Assembly (NCBI GenBank): GCA_949879025.1
Contig: CATLBO010000022.1
Span: forward strand, 1 to 37,671
Origin: an uncultured Hungatella sp.
GTDB lineage: Bacteria > Bacillota > Clostridia > Lachnospirales > Lachnospiraceae
Direction: 5' to 3'
Length of the DNA: 37,671 bases
Below are positions 33,173-37,671 of the stretch, piece by piece. Position 1 is the first letter of the stretch; each line of letters opens with the position of its first letter. The notes under the pieces were generated by a model. The model did no database searches. It was given only the letters and a program-made list of their open reading frames with translations, and was not told the origin of the DNA. Both the position numbers and the translations under genes were made by a program.

Positions 33173-34438
33173 TTAACCGAATGTCTGCATCATTCCAGGA
33201 TCTGTGGTCTCCTCTGGTTCTTCCCCACTGCTACTTTCTTCCAGTTCCATCGCCCTCCCAAATTTCCCAACTTCTTCTTGATATTTGCTCTCCGACACAT
33301 GGGTATAGATATCAATGGTTGTGCTGTAATGCTGATGCCCCATAATACTCTGCACCACTTTGGGCTGCATCCCTGCTTCAAAGCAGCGGCTGCAAAAAGT
33401 ATGCCGGATCGCATGTGGATACATATCTTCAAAATAATGAGGCTCCCTCTGCTCCTGTACCGACTCAAACGCCTCCTGCTCATTGATCTCCTTCACCACT
33501 TTTTTGATTTCCTTTTCCGCATGATAACGGAGCACCGGACTTCCCATGGTGGTGACAAATACCAGATCCGCATATTCACCAGTTGCCCTAAAACGGTTTC
33601 CCAGCGCTTTTTTCAGGCAGTCGGTCTTTGCTTTCTGCTGCAGGAGCATTTCTTCTGCCTCCCCAAAAAATGGAATCTTCCTGTAGGAATTATGGGTCTT
33701 GGGAGACAGGAGGCGCAGCATCTTTTTTCCATATTCGTACTGGCAGGAAAGGGATCGATTGATACGGAGACATTTTTCATTAAAATCTACATCTTTCCAC
33801 ATCAGGCCTCCTACCTCTCCGATCCTCATCCCTGTCAGAAACATCAAATAAAACATTTCCTTATACCAGCTATGCTCTACCGTCTTTAAAAATGTATTCT
33901 GTTCCTCCCTGGACAGAAAGCGGCGTGTCACCTGCCTGTTTTCCCAAGGAACACTGATCTCAAAGCAGGGATTGATCGAAAGGATCTGGTTATTCCTGGC
34001 AGATTCCATACATTCCCGCATTCTTCCAAGCGCCTCCCGCATGGACGAAACCGCCCGTCCATCGCTGCTCATTTGGTTAATGACACTCTGAATGTCAATA
34101 TTGGTGATATCACACAGCTTTCTTTCTCCCAGATATTTGCCGAATGAACCGTAAAATTTATTTTTCATGGGATAAACACTGGTTTCTTTAACTACCGGAA
34201 GCTTATATGTCTGAAACCATTCTTCAAACCATTCATTCAGTGTTATATGTTTCCTTCTAAAATCAATGCTGTTCTGTACCTCTTCCTTTAATTCCTGAAA
34301 TTCTTTTTTCAGTTCCCGCAGATTGAATCCATAGATGCTGACATCACTTCCATTTATCTTTGTTCTGGCCTCATATCTTCCATCCTTTCGCTGATACAGA
34401 CCCTTTCCCAGTTCTCTTCCCTTTAAATCTTTTCCCAT
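33173..34438 (-). CDS. int: Tyrosine recombinase/integrase (Tn916-like)
   Basis: A 421-residue integrase. The N-terminal AP2-like arm-binding domain (LGKGLYQRKDGRYEARTKIN) is followed by a SAM-like core-binding domain. The catalytic domain has R205 (LTGMRIGEVGG), H342 and R345 (HAIRHTF), H368 (IMGHQHYS) and Y378 (IDIYTHV). This is the Tn916/CTn integrase type, which cuts and rejoins element ends through a phosphotyrosine link. It lies 33 bases after the excisionase gene. A decayed copy of its 3' end lies 1.7 kb downstream. The intact catalytic set suggests it could still work. Confidence 0.93.
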   Translation of the reverse strand: MGKDLKGRELGKGLYQRKDGRYEARTKINGSDVSIYGFNLRELKKEFQELKEEVQNSIDFRRKHITLNEWFEEWFQTYKLPVVKETSVYPMKNKFYGSFGKYLGERKLCDITNIDIQSVINQMSSDGRAVSSMREALGRMRECMESARNNQILSINPCFEISVPWENRQVTRRFLSREEQNTFLKTVEHSWYKEMFYLMFLTGMRIGEVGGLMWKDVDFNEKCLRINRSLSCQYEYGKKMLRLLSPKTHNSYRKIPFFGEAEEMLLQQKAKTDCLKKALGNRFRATGEYADLVFVTTMGSPVLRYHAEKEIKKVVKEINEQEAFESVQEQREPHYFEDMYPHAIRHTFCSRCFEAGMQPKVVQSIMGHQHYSTTIDIYTHVSESKYQEEVGKFGRAMELEESSSGEEPEETTDPGMMQTFG

Positions 34439-34471
34439 TTTTGCACCCGCTCCATATAAACGCAGTTGACT

Positions 34472-34738
34472 TTACATCGTCATCTGCATTCCCATGCTGG
34501 ATTCTTCCCTTTTTATTCTTCTATGAATTGTCCGCTTTTTCTCCACCTTATTGCCGCTGTTATGAGCGATCCACTTATCCAACTGAATTTTATTGGCATA
34601 TACACGATTCCCAATTCGTACTGTAAAATTATTGTTTGTTTTTGTCAAAAGCTCTCTTGCCTTGGTCTCTCCTATCCCTAAATATGCACATACCTCTTTT
34701 ACACTCAATAATGCCTTATCTACCTCTATTTTCTCCAT
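34472..34738 (-). CDS. xis: Excisionase (Tn916 Xis-like, helix-turn-helix)
   Basis: An 88-residue basic protein with a MerR-like winged helix: LLSVKEVCAYLGIGETKARE, then FTVRIGNRVYANKIQLDKWI. This is the usual layout of Tn916-type excisionases that bend DNA at the element ends. The C-terminal 25 residues are rich in Lys and Arg. AAGGAGAAGGAT precedes the ATG. Together with the integrase it forms the recombination module. The region 34739-34868 contains no further gene. Confidence 0.88.
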   Translation of the reverse strand: MEKIEVDKALLSVKEVCAYLGIGETKARELLTKTNNNFTVRIGNRVYANKIQLDKWIAHNSGNKVEKKRTIHRRIKREESSMGMQMTM

Positions 34739-34868
34739 ATCCTTCTCCTTATCTGTCTTACATTAAGTTTCTTTTTAACTACTTTTAAAATTAATGCTTC
34801 ATACCTGTCATCCCCTGGGATATATACTGATTTCTTCCTGATCCATCCTACCTTTAGGAAGCAGTTTT

Positions 34869-36065
34869 TCACATCATCTGAAAGTCATTCCCTCTCATGT
34901 GCCGTCTGTCCCCTGGAGCCTTCAGAAGTTCCGGTTTCTGAGCTAAGGATATCCATCCATAGTTCGTTTTCCTCATCCCCGCAGCGTCAAACCGGTTCAT
35001 GCCGTATTCAGCAAAATCAAAATTCCGGAAAGCCGGGTCCGAGCAGTCCACCCCCAGATCCTCCAAGCATTTCCTGCCATAGTGTTCATAGCTGATCTGG
35101 CTGGGATCAAACACATAACAGTCCAGCCGCTCTGTCAGCAGCAGCGCCTCCTCTATATTTTTCCAGTTCTCAAACTGCAGCACGGCCTTATATTTTATCA
35201 GCTCTTTCTGTGGCATCTGCTGCAGCCTTTCAGCCAGTTCATTTAGCATCTCTACATCATCATAAAACTGGATCTTCTTTTCCAGGATGGGGACTGCGCT
35301 GCGGACCTCCCAGATCCTGCACTGTTCCAGGCTTTCCGCATGAAGAGAAGCACATGCAGAAGCCATTCCCTCTGTGCTGCAGGGAAGAGAGAGCCAAACC
35401 TTTCCATGTTCCGAGTGCTTCCGGTTTTCAAGCCTGACGGACAGAATTTCATCCGACCCTGTTTCCTGCTCCGGCAGGTTCTGGCCATTATAGATTTCCT
35501 GCCAGCCCTCCTTTACTCGGTAACAGTAGCCTTCTTTCGTAAAGACACCCTTTTCTGTTTCCCGCAGACAGGATCCTACTTTTTCCTTATCCAAAAACGC
35601 CAGGACCTCATCCGGCAGCCCCTGTAACATTTGTACAGATCCCCCATTCACTGCGCTCTCTCCCAGATCCGTATCACTCACGATCCATGGCAGAAATCCG
35701 AAATATTCCAGGTTGCCGGCAACATTGATCAGATCCTTTACCGATCACTCCCGGCCCCCGCGCTCAGACTCCACACAGTCAATCACTCCCTCATACCAGG
35801 GAATGCTCTCCCTGCCTATCTGATTGATCTTACCTGCCAGAACATTCACCTCCTGAATATCTGCTTCCATCCGTGATAACCGTTCCGCCAGAAATTTCGG
35901 CCATCCATCAAGCCTGGTCAGACGGCAGGATCCACCTTCCGGCACTCTCACCTGTTCCATGGCATCCTGGAGCGCTGCCCTGGTCGCCGGCATCCAAAGG
36001 GTTGCCCCATAATATTCCGGATATTTTTCATACTCTCTTGCCAAAATCGTCACCCACATCTGCAT
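34869..36065 (-). pseudogene. ArdA-like antirestriction-type protein, interrupted by one in-frame TGA
   Basis: The minus strand frame from 36065 encodes MQMWVTILAREYEKYPEYYG, then LWMPATRAALQDAMEQVRVP, and reaches a TGA (35747-35745) after ESERGGRE. The same frame then continues without break: KDLINVAGNLEYFGFLPWIV, SDTDLGESAVNGG, GLPDEVLAFLDKEKVG, TKEGYCYRVKEGWQEIYNG and, near the end, FRNFDFAEYGMNRFDAAGMR. The whole (398 codons) resembles large ArdA-like/antirestriction proteins carried by clostridial integrative elements. A single stop separates N- and C-terminal parts. It is either a true nonsense mutation or a base error; readthrough cannot be excluded. Confidence 0.7.
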
Positions 36066-36199
36066 TCCTCCTAGTATAATAATGATGTAGTCAAGAATGA
36101 CTACTGGTTAATAGTTACAAAATCCAATCTAATAAATCTATACAGATATAACGGAAGGAGGACTTCCCCCCTCCATCAGAAGTTATAGGACAACATTAT

Positions 36200-36448
36200 T
36201 TACTGTGTCTGAGGTTTCCTTAATGCACCAGACAAAATATAGAGGTATAATCACTGAAGGCAGGAGTATTGACGTTTCCTCCTTGGGTACCAGCCTTTCG
36301 GCTGGTGAAACCTCTTAAATAGTCTGTCAATCCATTCGGTGGTGATTTATGTTTTGGCTGGTTGGGAAGCCCCGGGCTATACCTGTATAAGCCGCTAGGT
36401 TGTGTATCCACCTTCTGGAAATGGATACCTGCCGGAAAGGATAAATCG
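36200..36448 (+). ncRNA. Candidate IS110 bridge RNA region
   Basis: In IS110-group elements the non-coding stretch before the recombinase gene encodes the bridge RNA, which pairs with target and donor DNA. This gap of about 250 bases has no gene and several strong pairings: GAGGTTTC (36211-36218) with GAAACCTC (36307-36314), ACCAGCC/GGCTGGT around a TTTC loop (36289-36306), and GTATCCA (36404-36410) with TGGATAC (36422-36428) around an 11-base loop. The boundaries and the target/donor loops are not assigned; the family link and these hairpins are the basis. Confidence 0.6.
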
Positions 36449-37671
36449 ATGCACTCTCAAAAAGTACTCAAGATGCTCCAATGCATCCCCTACCTCTCAG
36501 TCGGGCTTGATGTCGGCGCAGATTTCACATGGATGTCCATCATGCTCCCCAATGGCATTCTCACTGGAAAACCTTTTAAGATCATTCACTCGGTTCCCGA
36601 GTCCCGTGAGCTTGCCGTCACAAAAATAAAGGAAGCGCAAGAGACGTATTCTCTCGAAAGCCGATGCTTCCTTGAGTCCACCGGGATCTACCACATCCCG
36701 CTCCTGTGCTTCCTTCGTGATAAGGGTTTTGACTGCTCCGTCATTAATCCTATCATTACTAAGAATAGCACAAATATGAACGTCAGGAAACTGCATAATG
36801 ATAAATTTGATTCAAAAAAGCTGCTAAAGTCGGCCTGGATGCCTCTCTTAAGACTTCCATTGTCCCGGATGACACTATCATCGGCCTGCGCAATCTCGTG
36901 CGTGACTACTTTTATTTCAAAGATCTCCAGTCCGCCATCGTGCTGAAGCTTCATGCGGAACTCAAAGTGTCCTTCCCCGCATACCTGAAGGTGTTCAGCA
37001 AAATCACAACGCAGACTTCCTTAAAGCTTCTGGAAACTTACCCCCTTGCAGCGGATATGCTTGCCGCCCCAAAAGACGAGCTTGTGAAAACCATCCGCAG
37101 CACGGCACGCTTTGGGGAGACGTATGCCCTTGCCAAATATGATGCCATATGCACCGCCGCAAAGGATGCCGCTGTTTTCGGACGTTCACTTCCAAGCGGC
37201 GCACTCCGGATCCGGCTGTATATCAAAACCTGCCGGGAATACCAGGAGTATCTGGACAGCATACTCAAAGAACTGCATAAGGCTGTTAATACGCTGGAAG
37301 GGACACCCGTCTATGACCGTATCCTCCTTCTCCAGTCTCTGCGGGGCGTTGGTTTCCTCAGCTCAGTTGTCCTGATTGCTGAAATGGGTTCCTTTGACCT
37401 GTTTTCCTCCCCAAAGAAGCTTTATGCCTACTTCGGTTTGGATCCTGCCGTAAAGCAGTCCGGCAAGTTCAACGGTGATAAAGTCCACATGTCCAAGAGA
37501 GGTTCCAGCCTTGCCAGACGTATCCTGCATATGGCAGCGCTCAATAACCTTAAGGTGGAGCAAATCATTCACATGGAAGGCACCTTTGAGGAATACCTCA
37601 GTGACTTTCTTTCCCTCTTTGACCTCCATGTTCTGGGCGATTGTGAAACCTCCCTTGGAGCAGTTAGAAAT
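36449..37671 (+). pseudogene. IS110-family recombinase/transposase, frame break at an A6G run, 3' end beyond window
   Basis: From the ATG at 36449 (GGAAAGG upstream) the protein has the DEDD/RuvC-like N-terminal domain: VGLDVGADFTWMSI, FLESTGIYHIPLLCFL and VRKLHNDKFDSKK. At 36814-36820 (AAAAAAG) the open frame departs from the family and would end at about 36946. The -1 frame continues it exactly: AAKVGLDASLKTSIVPDDT, then a long coiled-coil part and the Tnp_20/IS116-like domain (LLLQSLRGVGFLSSVVLIAE, AYFGLDPAVKQSG, SKRGSSLARRILHMAALNN) with the catalytic Ser region. The sequence after ALNN no longer resembles the family, so there may be a second lesion, or a junction, before the window edge. 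Confidence 0.78.

Larger units (their letters stand above)
36150..37671 (+). mobile_element. IS110-family insertion sequence, right part cut by window edge
   Basis: The non-coding left part (with structured region 36200-36448) followed by an IS110-type recombinase gene up to the window end. The left end cannot be fixed exactly; it lies between the ArdA-like gene start (36065) and about 36200, where a hairpin (GTAGTCA/TGACTAC, 36087-36104) and a GGAGG/CCTCC pair (about 36155-36178) occur. IS110 elements lack clear terminal inverted repeats, so a comparison with an empty site is needed to set the ends. Confidence 0.8.

Noticed and set aside
35745-35747. TGA in the ArdA-like gene as a selenocysteine codon
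   Set aside because: The surrounding protein family is not a redox enzyme and no stem-loop of SECIS type is evident directly after the codon.

Overview
The window most likely comes from a gut-type Lachnospiraceae/Clostridia chromosome. This rests on an EFR1-type flavodoxin-ferredoxin, a C-terminally repetitive PD-(D/E)XK 'transposase' of the Lachnospiraceae kind, Tn916-like Int/Xis, strong AGGAGG ribosome sites, and dense LysR, flavodoxin and aldo/keto reductase (AKR) genes. The genus cannot be named from the sequence. Nearly all genes lie on the minus strand.

Layout. (1) 1-7.6 kb: an iron-alcohol dehydrogenase (cut by the window edge), a sugar-hydrolase-like lectin-fold protein, a LysR regulator, an EFR1 flavodoxin-ferredoxin divergent from a second LysR, two overlapping AKRs and a MATE transporter. 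(2) 7.8-9.6 kb: a graveyard of broken genes, including a nuclease-like (probably defence) gene with several stops and a DUF1016/YhcG nuclease scrap. (3) 9.8-14.4 kb: lipoprotein flavodoxins (one intact, one frameshifted, one truncated), a LysR plus MerR-like regulator pair, and a dihydrofolate-reductase-family gene broken by one TAA. (4) 14.5-22.9 kb: a probable operon read from 22.9 down to 14.8 kb: beta-glucoside PTS EIIBCA, LysR, MerR-like, GH1 6-phospho-beta-glucosidase, frameshifted metallo-beta-lactamase-fold hydrolase, AKR, CMD-cupin protein, flavodoxin. (5) 23.2-28.4 kb: a membrane-anchored transglutaminase-like protein, an IS66 scar, a large lipoprotein flavoprotein reductase with an FMN-attachment motif, and an AKR iron-sulfur tail fragment. 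(6) 28.6-31.3 kb: a compact defence/toxin cluster made of an MntA-HepT (MNT/HEPN) pair and a DUF262 plus HEPN pair. (7) 31.4-36.1 kb: remains of a Tn916-like integrative element (Int, Xis, ArdA-like gene with an in-frame TGA), with an Rpn/PD-(D/E)XK gene whose 3' end is duplicated and a decayed second copy of the int 3' end. (8) 36.1-37.67 kb: an IS110-family element on the plus strand with a structured 5' non-coding region (candidate bridge RNA) and an A6G frameshift in the recombinase.

How they fit. Beta-glucosides would enter through the PTS as 6-phosphates and be split by the GH1 enzyme. The co-transcribed AKR, CMD-cupin, MBL-fold and flavodoxin genes suggest redox processing of the released aglycone or of a reactive product, although that step is inferred. 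Several promoters share an unusual design: a TTRNAC -35 and a TATAAT-like -10 separated by 18 nt, with a T-N11-A inverted repeat centred about -65. This is the classical architecture of LysR-regulated promoters and appears to tie the MATE, MerR/flavodoxin and PTS operons together, with a related version at the AKR pair and EFR1 gene. The most system-like novelty candidates are the DUF262-HEPN pair and this regulon. Many genes carry single lesions, so either the region is decaying or the assembly contains indel/base errors.
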